Assembly: GCA_017430535.1 (NCBI GenBank)
Contig: JAFRMR010000016.1
Coordinates: forward strand, 1 to 34,110
Length of the DNA stretch: 34,110 bases
Direction: 5' to 3'
Origin: Clostridia bacterium
GTDB lineage: Bacteria; Bacillota; Clostridia; Oscillospirales; Acutalibacteraceae
Shown here: in pieces, positions 11,779-18,829 of the stretch
How positions within the stretch are numbered: the stretch's first letter is position 1
How the letters are laid out: every line of letters starts with the position of its first letter
Program-made: the position numbers and the translations under genes
The notes under the pieces: generated by a model
What the model was told of the DNA's origin: nothing
Seen by the model: the letters and a program-made list of their open reading frames with translations, nothing else
Databases searched by the model: none

Positions 11779-11840
11779 AATTGAGTATCAATTTCTCTTA
11801 AATGCGATTATCATACTTGAGAATCAATTATCATATTTGA
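11779..11840. promoter_or_regulatory. Operator-like repeats upstream of the XRE-recombinase pair
   Basis: A 14-bp direct repeat ATTATCATA(C/T)TTGA occurs at 11807-11820 and 11827-11840, spaced exactly 20 bp, about two helical turns. A dyad AATTGA-GTA-TCAATT lies beside it at 11779-11793, and the inverse word TATGATAAT occurs again at 11760-11768. The pattern suits binding of the small HTH protein encoded just downstream. Confidence 0.5.
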
Positions 11841-12492
11841 ATTAAAAGTTACCATTACCGATAAATCAGCTTTTTCTTTAACTATTTATCGTTTATTCAA
11901 TAATCCGTTTTTTCACCTCTCATACTCATTATACAATCGTCACCGAAAAAAACGGCTATGGTGCAAATTTGCGTCAAAACCGATTTCAAAGAATCGAAAA
12001 TGTGCAAATATGCGGCAATTTTTAATTGTTATATGTGGTTTGCCGTTTTAATCCGATGTCTGTTCCTGCCCCGGAATCTCACCGCGACGTTGCTACGCTC
12101 ATATCATCGCACAGTCATATCCCCATCGGACGGGCATTCAATTGTCAAGGTGCGTGTGAAGGATTTATTTACCTCCACTTCTTTAAGGGGAATTTCAGTG
12201 TCCAAATGTAGTTTTGAATTTTAATCATTTACAAAATGTTTAAATTTATTGTAAATGCACCTCCACTTGTAATAGGTAAATTTTTACTGTTTTTAGGGGG
12301 TCATCACTTCAATTCTTTACAATTTGTTTTCATTTATCTAAAAGCCCCCTCAATAGATAGGCAGCGAGAAACCGGTTTTTATACCCCTGAAACAAATAAA
12401 ACAGAACCGAATCCGATTAGTAAAGGGTAAAATGAACGGCAAGCCGCCCTTGACAAATCGTCCGGTTCTGCGGTGAAACAAATAAGCCCCAA
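11841..12492. other. AT-rich spacer without a recognisable gene
   Basis: No open frame here has a ribosome binding site or family resemblance. The stretch contains a repeated word ACCTCCACTT (near 12170 and 12263), TGAAACAAATAA twice (near 12387 and 12474) and a CAGAACCG/CGGTTCTG inverted repeat about 80 bp apart. I see no RNA gene in it, though a small RNA cannot be excluded by eye. Confidence 0.4.
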
Positions 12493-12605
12493 TGAGCAAT
12501 TCTGTCATTGAGACCGAAAACACAGTATAATCAGAAAAAGCCCCGACCGCAGCTGTGATCGGGGCTGAAAACATATGTAATATTTTGGTTGAAAATTGTT
12601 ATTTA
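12493..12605. repeat. Direct repeat flanking the HipA-like gene, copy 1
   Basis: About 113 bp that recur at 14066-14183 in the same orientation. Shared words include TGAGCAATT, CATTGAGACCGAAAA, ACAGTATAA, AGCCCCGA, TCGGGGCTGAAAACATATGT and GTTATTTA. Copy 1 contains the kinase gene's terminator and reaches its stop codon. Confidence 0.8.
12534..12566 (-). terminator. Terminator of the HTH-HipA gene
   Basis: On the minus strand AGCCCCGA (12566-12559) pairs with TCGGGGCT (12546-12539), and TTTT follows directly. It lies about 40 bp past the stop codon. Confidence 0.75.
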
Positions 12606-13997
12606 TCCGCCCTTTGATACTACCGTGCGCTTTCTCGGAAGCGAGAGCAACTCTCTCGTTCGTTCTTCGATATGCTTCTCTATTGCCTGCAGCCGTTCTT
12701 CCGGCAGATTGATTGACGGATGCCGCTCGAATTTGAAGCCTATGAGGTGTCTGAGCTGCGCAATCTGTTTTCTGCCCATCACTTCACTGACAACGCTTTC
12801 AAACGAAACGCCGTAGGGCGTGGTTCTTGTTTTGGCGTATTCTCCGATATTCTTGAAATCATCCGGCATTGCCATACTGAAAAGAGACAGTCCGTTGTCA
12901 AATACGGGCGCAGGACCGACAATTTTACCGGTATGATTATCTCTGAGAACGCCAAAGTTTCCGAAATGGCGGTCTTCGTTGTATATGACCGCGTCAAAAA
13001 CAAGCATACTGCAAAGGCTTTCATACGCCTCCTGCGAAATTGATTTGTAATAATCAAGGCAGGACCGAAGATTGGAATCCGTGACCTGATACGCGGGGAT
13101 ATATGCCGTGTCGATATCCGTAAACAGTTTACACTTGGAAGCGAGAATCCCTTTCCAGTTTTCAAGGTCATAGGAAACGCAGTCGAGTCCCATAGCTTCG
13201 GCAACCTGACAGGCGTAGAATTCGCTGTAGGGCTCTTTGCCCGTGTTGGCGGCGCCGTATGTGCCACCTTTATACAGATAAATTCCGTCGCCCTCAATAT
13301 ATCTCCAGGCTTTCGGCAATGCACCGCCGGTAGTCAGCTCGGGCGAAGTGGTAAAGGCTTTGTCGGAACCGCCTGCGCCTGTGTATGCGACCAGTGCAAG
13401 CACTTCGGAAAAGCGGTTTTCATACAGGTTATACTGCCCGAATTTTCCTGTGAATCCCTGAGGCACAACCCAATAGCTGTCGTTCAGCGAAAGCCCTTTA
13501 CAAACATCAATGATTCCTTTCGTATCATTGATACCCAGACCGAGTGATTTCAGAATCTCGCTGACAAACGCGCGGTTTTTCGGAATCACTCGCCTTCTGA
13601 GCCATTTGACAATACCATCGGAATCAAGCTTCAGGTCAACGGGGAATAACGGTTTCAAGCTGTCATCAACAGATAAAACAGAAGCGGTTAAGCCCTCCAG
13701 TCCGTCTTCCTTCAGCTCAAAAGTAATCAGGGTCTTATCATATATTCTTAATTCATAAGTATTACTCATTGAATTACTCCTTTCCTCAAGAGTAAAGTCA
13801 AAGTCCATATCCAGCGCGTCGCATATTTTTGTCAGCATATCAATGGAAAGATTTTGCGCACCGCTTTCTATCCGTGAAATATTGCTGCGCTGCGTTCCGA
13901 TCCTCTGAGCGAGCTGTTCCTGCGTAAATCCTTTTTCAAGGCGCGCCGAAATGAGCTTGGATATGAGCTTTTGTCTTGAACTGCCGGTTTCAATCAT
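12603..13997 (-). CDS. Single-chain HTH-HipA-like protein kinase (HipBA-type fusion)
   Basis: A ~464-residue protein joining an XRE DNA-binding domain (about residues 10-70, GFTQEQLAQRIGTQRSNISRI) to a HipA/CtkA-like Ser/Thr kinase. The kinase part shows a nucleotide-binding lysine region (GDGIYLYKGGTYG, ~240), the catalytic loop YNEDRHFGNFGV (~340) and the metal-binding APVFDNG (~365). HipA kinases phosphorylate translation-related targets and cause dormancy, and HipB is normally a separate antitoxin. Here both parts are in one frame, and an internal AAAGGAG 7 bases before the ATG at 13769 could start a free kinase. The ATG at 13997 is preferred over the GTG at 14006 because AAAGAG is better spaced to it. 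A palindromic operator lies in its promoter, and direct repeats flank the gene. The fold is sure; the toxin-antitoxin role is inferred. Confidence 0.88.
   Translation of the reverse strand: MIETGSSRQKLISKLISARLEKGFTQEQLAQRIGTQRSNISRIESGAQNLSIDMLTKICDALDMDFDFTLEERSNSMSNTYELRIYDKTLITFELKEDGLEGLTASVLSVDDSLKPLFPVDLKLDSDGIVKWLRRRVIPKNRAFVSEILKSLGLGINDTKGIIDVCKGLSLNDSYWVVPQGFTGKFGQYNLYENRFSEVLALVAYTGAGGSDKAFTTSPELTTGGALPKAWRYIEGDGIYLYKGGTYGAANTGKEPYSEFYACQVAEAMGLDCVSYDLENWKGILASKCKLFTDIDTAYIPAYQVTDSNLRSCLDYYKSISQEAYESLCSMLVFDAVIYNEDRHFGNFGVLRDNHTGKIVGPAPVFDNGLSLFSMAMPDDFKNIGEYAKTRTTPYGVSFESVVSEVMGRKQIAQLRHLIGFKFERHPSINLPEERLQAIEKHIEERTRELLSLPRKRTVVSKGG
13777..13783 (-). promoter_or_regulatory. Internal ribosome binding site at the HTH/kinase junction
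   Basis: Minus-strand AAAGGAG lies 7 bases before an in-frame ATG (13769-13767) that begins MSNTYELRIYD, exactly where a separate hipA gene would start. It may give a kinase-only product, or be a relic of a two-gene arrangement. Confidence 0.6.
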
Positions 13998-14027
13998 AGG
14001 TTTCACTCTTTCTTTTCATCTACGCTT

Positions 14028-14056
14028 ATGTTATCATATATGATACCCAATGTCAA
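14028..14056 (-). promoter_or_regulatory. Promoter and palindromic operator of the HTH-HipA gene
   Basis: On the minus strand TTGACA (14056-14051), 17 bases, then TAACAT (14033-14028). The spacer holds a perfect 14-bp palindrome TATCATATATGATA (14032-14045). A repressor bound there would block RNA polymerase, which fits autoregulation by the protein's own HTH domain. Confidence 0.65.
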
Positions 14057-14065
14057 CTGATAAAT

Positions 14066-14183
14066 TGAGCAATTATGCCATTGAGACCGAAAAAACAGTA
14101 TAAACAGAAAAGCCCCGACTGCAGCCTAAGCTGCAATCGGGGCTGAAAACATATGTCTTGTTTTGTTTGATAATCGTTATTTA
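14066..14183. repeat. Direct repeat flanking the HipA-like gene, copy 2
   Basis: Second copy of the ~115-bp repeat (see 12493-12605). It contains a full terminator-type hairpin, although no minus-strand gene precedes it. Confidence 0.8.
14107..14144 (-). terminator. Orphan terminator hairpin within repeat copy 2
   Basis: AGCCCCGA (14111-14118) and TCGGGGCT (14137-14144), with an inner GCAG/CTGC pairing, form a long hairpin; TTTT follows on the minus strand. The gene upstream of it on that strand is missing, since the next gene reads the other way. It is probably left over from a duplication. Confidence 0.6.
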
Positions 14184-14198
14184 AACTGTAATAACGAT
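14173..14198. promoter_or_regulatory. Inverted repeat upstream of the HTH gene
   Basis: ATCGTTAT (14173-14180) and ATAACGAT (14191-14198), with a 10-base spacer, lie just upstream of the -35 box of the next gene. This is a possible operator. Confidence 0.45.
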
Positions 14199-14215
14199 AT
14201 ACAGACAAAAGCACT

Positions 14216-14244
14216 TTGACAAATACACTCATTGGGTGTATTAT
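14216..14244 (+). promoter_or_regulatory. Promoter with embedded operator for the HTH protein at 14263
   Basis: TTGACA (14216-14221), 17 bases, TATTAT (14239-14244). Between and over the boxes lies ATACAC-7 nt-GTGTAT (14223-14241). A repressor bound there would close the promoter; the product, an HTH protein, is the likely ligand. Confidence 0.75.
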
Positions 14245-14262
14245 ATATCCGAGGTGACAGGT

Positions 14263-14919
14263 ATGACTATACGTGAAATGAGAACTGCGCTGGGCGTTAC
14301 GCAAAGCGAGTTCGCTACGCGGTATAACATCCCGTTCCGTACAGTTCAGAATTGGGAAACGGGTTTAAGAAAGCCGCCAGAATATATTATGAATCTGCTG
14401 GAAAGCCGAATAAGTGAAGATTTAATCAATTGCAAGACTGCAATGCTTCCGAAGTATGATATTCATAAGCCCGATTTGCCTAAGAGAAGTGATTATGTCG
14501 GATCGGTATCGTGGCTTCGTGCTGTAAAGGACAGAATCGGCGAAGATATAGTATTTGCACTTGATGAAGCACTGATGTGTCAAGGAAATTTTTCCGGACG
14601 CAGCAATGAATATATCGTCTGGCTCTACGGAAATGATACCGCAGCGCGGTTCAACGGAGTTGTTGTTCTCGGAAACAAGGTCAGTAATTACAGTATAAAG
14701 GAAAAGAACGGTCTTCGCTTTACTGATTTGAACAGGACTTTGTCCGATGCCATGGCAAACGAATCCATTCTCGATATGCAGGGAATTACAGAAGCTTTAA
14801 GTCGGTACTACTATTCAAACAACGAGAGTTTTGACGGCTTATCCGTTGCTCCGGAATTTCAGGACAGATTTGAAAGGCTGGCAGAAGATGCAATAGAATA
14901 TTATGATAATCGGAGATAA
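14263..14919 (+). CDS. HTH protein with unknown C-terminal domain
   Basis: A 218-residue protein. The N-terminal 55 residues form an XRE-like helix-turn-helix (MRTALGVTQSEFATRYNIPF, then RTVQNWETGLRKPPEYI). The rest, from about residue 80, has no feature I recognise; it contains a WLRAVKDRIGEDIVFALDEAL stretch and acidic, Tyr-rich ends. I start it at the ATG at 14263 because GAGGTG stands 6 bases before it and the promoter's -10 box ends at 14244, which makes an earlier start at 14236 impossible from that promoter. It is divergent from the HTH-HipA gene across the second direct repeat. It could be a regulator or the antitoxin-like half of a small system, but that is not shown. Confidence 0.8.
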   Translation: MTIREMRTALGVTQSEFATRYNIPFRTVQNWETGLRKPPEYIMNLLESRISEDLINCKTAMLPKYDIHKPDLPKRSDYVGSVSWLRAVKDRIGEDIVFALDEALMCQGNFSGRSNEYIVWLYGNDTAARFNGVVVLGNKVSNYSIKEKNGLRFTDLNRTLSDAMANESILDMQGITEALSRYYYSNNESFDGLSVAPEFQDRFERLAEDAIEYYDNRR

Positions 14920-14927
14920 TATACATT

Positions 14928-14966
14928 AAGAATCGCTCCTTTGCATTGTGCATCGGAGCGATTCTT
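14928..14966. terminator. Bidirectional terminator between convergent genes
   Basis: AAGAATCGCTCC (14928-14939) is the exact inverse of GGAGCGATTCTT (14955-14966), a 12-bp stem. It lies between a plus-strand gene ending at 14919 and a minus-strand gene ending at 14986. Confidence 0.65.
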
Positions 14967-14985
14967 GATATTACTTCAATAGTTT

Positions 14986-15228
14986 TCAATTTTCCATATA
15001 AATCGGATTTTCGTGAACATAATCCCTGAGCTTACCTTCAAGTAACAGGTTCACATATTTCACCGGCTCATTATACAGCAAATAATCCAGTGATGAGCGC
15101 TGATACATATTATCTGCACATTCATCCTCAACTTCATAAACATCAATCCAATATTGTTTGCCGAATATGTCTTTCATTTCAAGTCTGCCGGTGTCAATGT
15201 TGTAGGCACACGATTTTACGAAAAGCAT
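14986..15228 (-). CDS. Small hypothetical protein, DUF6061-like
   Basis: An 80-residue acidic protein with the pattern CAYNIDTGRLEMKDIFG, then ECADNMYQRSSLDYLLYNEP, then VNLLLEGKLRDYV. From memory this resembles the DUF6061 family of small Clostridia proteins with no known function. AGGAG lies 8 bases before the ATG. It follows a truncated XRE gene by 63 bp on the same strand, so they may form one unit. A broken copy of the same gene lies at 26923-27164. Confidence 0.72.
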   Translation of the reverse strand: MLFVKSCAYNIDTGRLEMKDIFGKQYWIDVYEVEDECADNMYQRSSLDYLLYNEPVKYVNLLLEGKLRDYVHENPIYMEN

Positions 15229-15291
15229 TTGTATTTCTCCTATAAATGATATTTGAAAGATTTCAGCACAGGTGGTTCTTTCTTGATATCT

Positions 15292-15426
15292 TTAACTGAG
15301 GGAAACTCCCCGCTCCCATTTGCTGACAGCCTGAAACGACACACCCAGAAAGTCGGCCAGATTCTCCTGAGTAAGTTCGCGCTCCTTGCGCAGTCTCCTG
15401 ATATTTTCGCTGAAGAAAATGTTCAT
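15292..15426 (-). pseudogene. Truncated XRE-family regulator
   Basis: Forty-four codons with a good start (GAGGTGA 4 bases before the ATG) encode a classic XRE helix-turn-helix: SENIRRLRKERELTQENLA, then FLGVSFQAVSKWERG. It stops four codons later (VSLS-stop). Removing one G near 15302-15305 would open another 20-odd codons (EFPSVKDIKKEPP...), so a one-base frameshift is plausible. Normal family members continue past KWERG into further helices. It may be a remnant, or a short DNA-binding peptide that is still made. Confidence 0.65.
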
Positions 15427-15485
15427 AAAATCACCTCATAAGTTATTTTTGGTTTGCTTCTGCCCTAATATTATCTGAAAACCTT

Positions 15486-15535
15486 GTTATTCTCAATAAC
15501 CTGATTCTTGAAAGAAATTCAACTGTAAGTTGAAT
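15486..15535. promoter_or_regulatory. Two dyads in the divergent region upstream of GH116 and the XRE remnant
   Basis: GTTATT-CTC-AATAAC (15486-15500) and ATTCAACT-GTA-AGTTGAAT (15517-15535) are perfect dyads with 3-base centres. They lie between divergent genes and look like operator sites for an HTH regulator. Confidence 0.5.
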
Positions 15536-15705
15536 AATATATTATTAAGAGAATTATTGCAATACTCTGACAGCATTTTAACCTTGTTTATGCGGTCAAA
15601 AAGGCAGTTTTTCACGCCCGTATTTTCTTAGCGAATAATTGTTGTATTTATCTTTATACCCTGTTAAAATAGCATCAGAGATATAATTGAAAGGTGGTTT
15701 TGTTT

Positions 15706-18183
15706 ATGGCAAAAATAGTAATGACAAAGCCGAGCAACAGCGGAATTGCCCTGGGCGGCATAGGCGCCGGAAGCGTGGAGCTACAGCCGGACGGCGAATT
15801 TCACTACTGGCAGATTGCCAACCCGCCCAGAATGACAGAGGTTTGCTGGGAAAACAAGGCCGACGACGGTGAAAGCCACACCGGGGCTCTTTCATTCTGG
15901 ATACGCACAGAGCAGGCAGGCGGGCCTCCGCTTGTGCGGAAGCTGGGCATGAAAACCGAGCCGGATGATTTTACCTACAGACTGTTCCCCTGGAACAAGC
16001 CGGTTGAAAAAATCATTTTTGACGGGCGGTTTCCCCTTTGCGAGCTTCAGTATGAGGACAGTGCCCTGCCCTGCCGTGTAACAGGACGGGCGGCGGCGCC
16101 ATTTGTGCCCCACCGCAGGGATATTGCCGCTACACCGGGCTTCTATATGGATTTTGAGATTGAAAACACAGGAAGGGATCCCCTGACTGCCAGCCTGCTG
16201 GGTACCCTTGTGCCGGAATTCTGCAACGGAGGCGGCTGCGTAAATGCGCTTTCGGAAGATTCCGGGAATATAAGCGTAACAATTGGCCCTGCCCGGCAGG
16301 ATGACGCGCCGGACTGCGGCGAGGTGTGCCTGGGCATAGGCGGAGACGGCGAAAAAAACTATATAGCCGGAGAATACCGCCGCTTTATTAGAGAATATAT
16401 TTTTGATGATGACGCTTTCGGCGTAAGCCAGGAATCCGTGCTGTTCGGATTCCGTGATACGGGCTGCCTGCCGAACAGCAAAGCCGTTACTCCCCCGCCG
16501 GAAATACCCGAAAAAACAGATGATCTTTCCGATGAAGAGATTACCGAGCTTTTCAATGAATATATAAAGTATCCTTTTGCCGCTTCGGTGCTGCGCCGTA
16601 TAAGGGATGTGCAGAGCGGTTTCCCTGCAAACCGTGAGGAGCAGACAGCATTCCTTTCGGCTATGCGTGGGCAGGAACGCCTTATCAAAGCAGAAGAATT
16701 CGGCTCGGCCGCCCTTTGCGGCAAAGTGCACCTTGACCCGGGCGAAAAAAAGACGGTGCGTTTTATACTTACATGGTATTTCCCCAACCATTTTTCAAAG
16801 GACGGACGGCGGCTCGGGCATTACTATGAAAACCTTTTTGCAGGCGCCGCACAGGCAAATAAATTTCTGATGGATAACAGCTCGGAAGTTTTTGAAAAAG
16901 CTATAGCTTTTTCAAAGCTGCTGTATAACACCGACCTGCCGGAAGTTTACCCGGACAGCTGGAGCGGCCACCTGAGCACGATTGTAAAATGCTCCTGGTA
17001 CCTTAAAGACGGCAAGTTCGGCCTTTGGGAAGGTCAGGGCTTCTGCGGTTTCCATACAACGGATATCACCTACCACGCATCATTCGGCCTGCTGGCTCTT
17101 TTCCCTGAGCTGCAGCTGGGGCAGATGCGTATGGGCGCCGCTTTTCAGCGTGAAGACGGGCGGGTTCATCACTTCTTTACGCCGGACCTTGACCATGTAG
17201 GGGATGGTTTTGAGCGGGTAGATATGAATAACCAGTTTGTGCTTATGGTGTTGCGTGACTACCTTTATACCGGAGATACAGACTACCTTAAGGATATGTG
17301 GCCCCATGTTATAAGCGCTGTGAATTCCATAGGCGAACTTGACACAGACGGCGACGGCCTGCCCGACAGCGGAACAAAGCGGAACACCTACGATGCCTGG
17401 AATTTTTCCGGCACACCGGTTTATATTTCAATACTTTGGCTTGCCGCGCTGAAAGCCGCAGCCCGCATTGCCGAAGAAATGGGCGACACGGCAAGCAGAG
17501 AAGCATGGCTGAGCGTACTCGATAAAGGCCTTGATTCGCTTGATAAGCGGCTGTGGAACGGAGAATACTACAACCTGTGGATTGACGGTAAAGAAAAAGA
17601 TGAAACCATTATGACCGACCAACTGGACGGAGAGTGGTTTCTGCGCATGTCCGGCATAGGGGGCATCCTTGATGACGGGCGCATCGGGGATGTTATGAAA
17701 GTAATCCTGAAACACAACTTCAGCCCGGACGGCGGACTTATAAACGCCTCCTGCCCCGAAGGCCGCCGAACCACAATGTATTCACACAAAAACTGCCAGA
17801 CTCTGGCCACATGGACAGGCATTGGCTACGCCATGGCTGCGCTGTGCCTGAGCGTGGGTATGCGCAGTGAAGCAGATGCCGTTGTAACAGCCATACGCGA
17901 TAATCAGGCCCGGTTCGGCGCCCTCTGGGATCACTGGGAATGCGGACACCACTACACCCGCCCTATGTCAAGCTGGACTACACTGAACGCGGCCCTGGGC
18001 CTTCAGATTGACAGTACGAGGCGGATTATCCGGCTGAAACCGATTGCGGATAATATAACGCTGCCGCTTTGCTTCCCCGGATTTACCGGCACGGCAGAGG
18101 TAAGGAACGGCTCGGTTAATATAATTGCCGCCCAAGGCAGTTTGGACGGCTGGACTGTGCTTATCGGGGAAAATGATAAGTGA
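15706..18183 (+). CDS. GH116 family beta-glycosidase (GBA2-like), cytoplasmic
   Basis: An 825-residue glycoside hydrolase. The N-terminus NSGIALGGIGAGSVELQPDG is the GH116 beta-sandwich signature. In the (alpha/alpha)6 domain the nucleophile region reads GLWEGQGFCGFHTTDITYHA, with Glu442, and the acid/base region is DTDGDGLPDSGTKRNTYDAW, with Asp563. Both match the positions known from bacterial GH116 and human GBA2. Family members cleave beta-glucosides, beta-xylosides or N-acetylglucosaminides with retention; the exact substrate cannot be read. No signal peptide is present, so the sugar must be imported. I start it at ATG 15706, 8 bases after AAAGGTGG, not at the GTG 12 bases earlier. A sugar transporter and a Gfo/Idh oxidoreductase lie close by. 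The base composition is clearly richer in G+C than the preceding region. Confidence 0.92.
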   Translation: MAKIVMTKPSNSGIALGGIGAGSVELQPDGEFHYWQIANPPRMTEVCWENKADDGESHTGALSFWIRTEQAGGPPLVRKLGMKTEPDDFTYRLFPWNKPVEKIIFDGRFPLCELQYEDSALPCRVTGRAAAPFVPHRRDIAATPGFYMDFEIENTGRDPLTASLLGTLVPEFCNGGGCVNALSEDSGNISVTIGPARQDDAPDCGEVCLGIGGDGEKNYIAGEYRRFIREYIFDDDAFGVSQESVLFGFRDTGCLPNSKAVTPPPEIPEKTDDLSDEEITELFNEYIKYPFAASVLRRIRDVQSGFPANREEQTAFLSAMRGQERLIKAEEFGSAALCGKVHLDPGEKKTVRFILTWYFPNHFSKDGRRLGHYYENLFAGAAQANKFLMDNSSEVFEKAIAFSKLLYNTDLPEVYPDSWSGHLSTIVKCSWYLKDGKFGLWEGQGFCGFHTTDITYHASFGLLALFPELQLGQMRMGAAFQREDGRVHHFFTPDLDHVGDGFERVDMNNQFVLMVLRDYLYTGDTDYLKDMWPHVISAVNSIGELDTDGDGLPDSGTKRNTYDAWNFSGTPVYISILWLAALKAAARIAEEMGDTASREAWLSVLDKGLDSLDKRLWNGEYYNLWIDGKEKDETIMTDQLDGEWFLRMSGIGGILDDGRIGDVMKVILKHNFSPDGGLINASCPEGRRTTMYSHKNCQTLATWTGIGYAMAALCLSVGMRSEADAVVTAIRDNQARFGALWDHWECGHHYTRPMSSWTTLNAALGLQIDSTRRIIRLKPIADNITLPLCFPGFTGTAEVRNGSVNIIAAQGSLDGWTVLIGENDK

Positions 18184-18226
18184 ATAAATATTTTATAAAA
18201 ATAAATTTTCTGTTATATGGTAAACC

Positions 18227-18258
18227 AAAAACAGGCATCCGGTTGGATGCCTGTTTTT
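18227..18258. terminator. Strong bidirectional terminator
   Basis: A-run plus ACAGGCATCC, loop GGTT, GGATGCCTG and five T (18227-18258). It separates the convergent GH116 and DNA-glycosylase genes. Confidence 0.9.
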
Positions 18259-18270
18259 CTGTAGCTTTAA

Positions 18271-18759
18271 TTACCCTTTAATTACTCCCCACTCGTCAAT
18301 CAGCCGGTCAAGGCTGTAAGCTGCATTTGCAGGGCTCGTTGACGGGAGGCAGGTTGCTTTTATCCCCGTTTTACTCTCAAGGTATTTTCCATAAAGCTCA
18401 TGGGCCTTTCTGCCGTTGGTGAAAATCCGCTCAATACGGCTCTCTTCCATAATGCGGCTTATATCATTGGGTAAGGCATTTTTTATGGCGCTGTCTGCGG
18501 AGCCGCTTATTTCACAGGAATGGATTACATCCCACAGAGCGATGCAGTTTCTGAGCAAGAGCTTCTTTTTCTCTTCAATACTTTCTGGTACTTTTTCATC
18601 AAAAACAGCTGCAACCACACGCCAGAAACGGTTTTGCCTGTGACCGTAAAAGAAGCCGTATTCCCTTGATTTAACGGACGGGAACGAGCCCAGTATAAGT
18701 ACCTTTGAGTTTTTATCGTAGACCGGGGGTATGGGGTGAATTACGGTATTGTTTTTCAT
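18271..18759 (-). CDS. DNA-deoxyinosine (hypoxanthine) glycosylase-like, UDG superfamily
   Basis: A 162-residue base-excision repair enzyme that removes deaminated bases from DNA. The uracil-DNA-glycosylase fold is marked by LILGSFPSVKS (residues 21-31), FYGHRQNRFWRVV (37-49) and the C-terminal LPSTSPANA (138-146). The GSFPS and STSPAN forms point to the hypoxanthine-glycosylase (family 6) branch and not to Ung or Mug proper. The length is normal. It is a single gene between a terminator and a hairpin, and probably has its own promoter. Confidence 0.85.
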   Translation of the reverse strand: MKNNTVIHPIPPVYDKNSKVLILGSFPSVKSREYGFFYGHRQNRFWRVVAAVFDEKVPESIEEKKKLLLRNCIALWDVIHSCEISGSADSAIKNALPNDISRIMEESRIERIFTNGRKAHELYGKYLESKTGIKATCLPSTSPANAAYSLDRLIDEWGVIKG

Positions 18760-18784
18760 TTTATACTGATATTTTACAATACGG

Positions 18785-18808
18785 AAATCCTGCCCTCGGG
18801 CAGGATTT
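18785..18808. terminator. Hairpin between transporter and DNA glycosylase genes
   Basis: AAATCCTGCC-CTCG-GGCAGGATTT (the loop CTCG is flanked by one more C-G pair). The T-run is better on the plus strand than on the minus strand, where the transporter ends. It may act as a terminator for the transporter or as a boundary. Confidence 0.5.
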
Positions 18809-18829
18809 TCTGCTGTATAGTACGGTTAA

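Noticed and set aside
15892-16791. 299-codon minus-strand frame inside the GH116 gene
   Set aside because: It is opposite a gene with clear family motifs over its whole length; long antisense frames arise from its GC-rich codon use.
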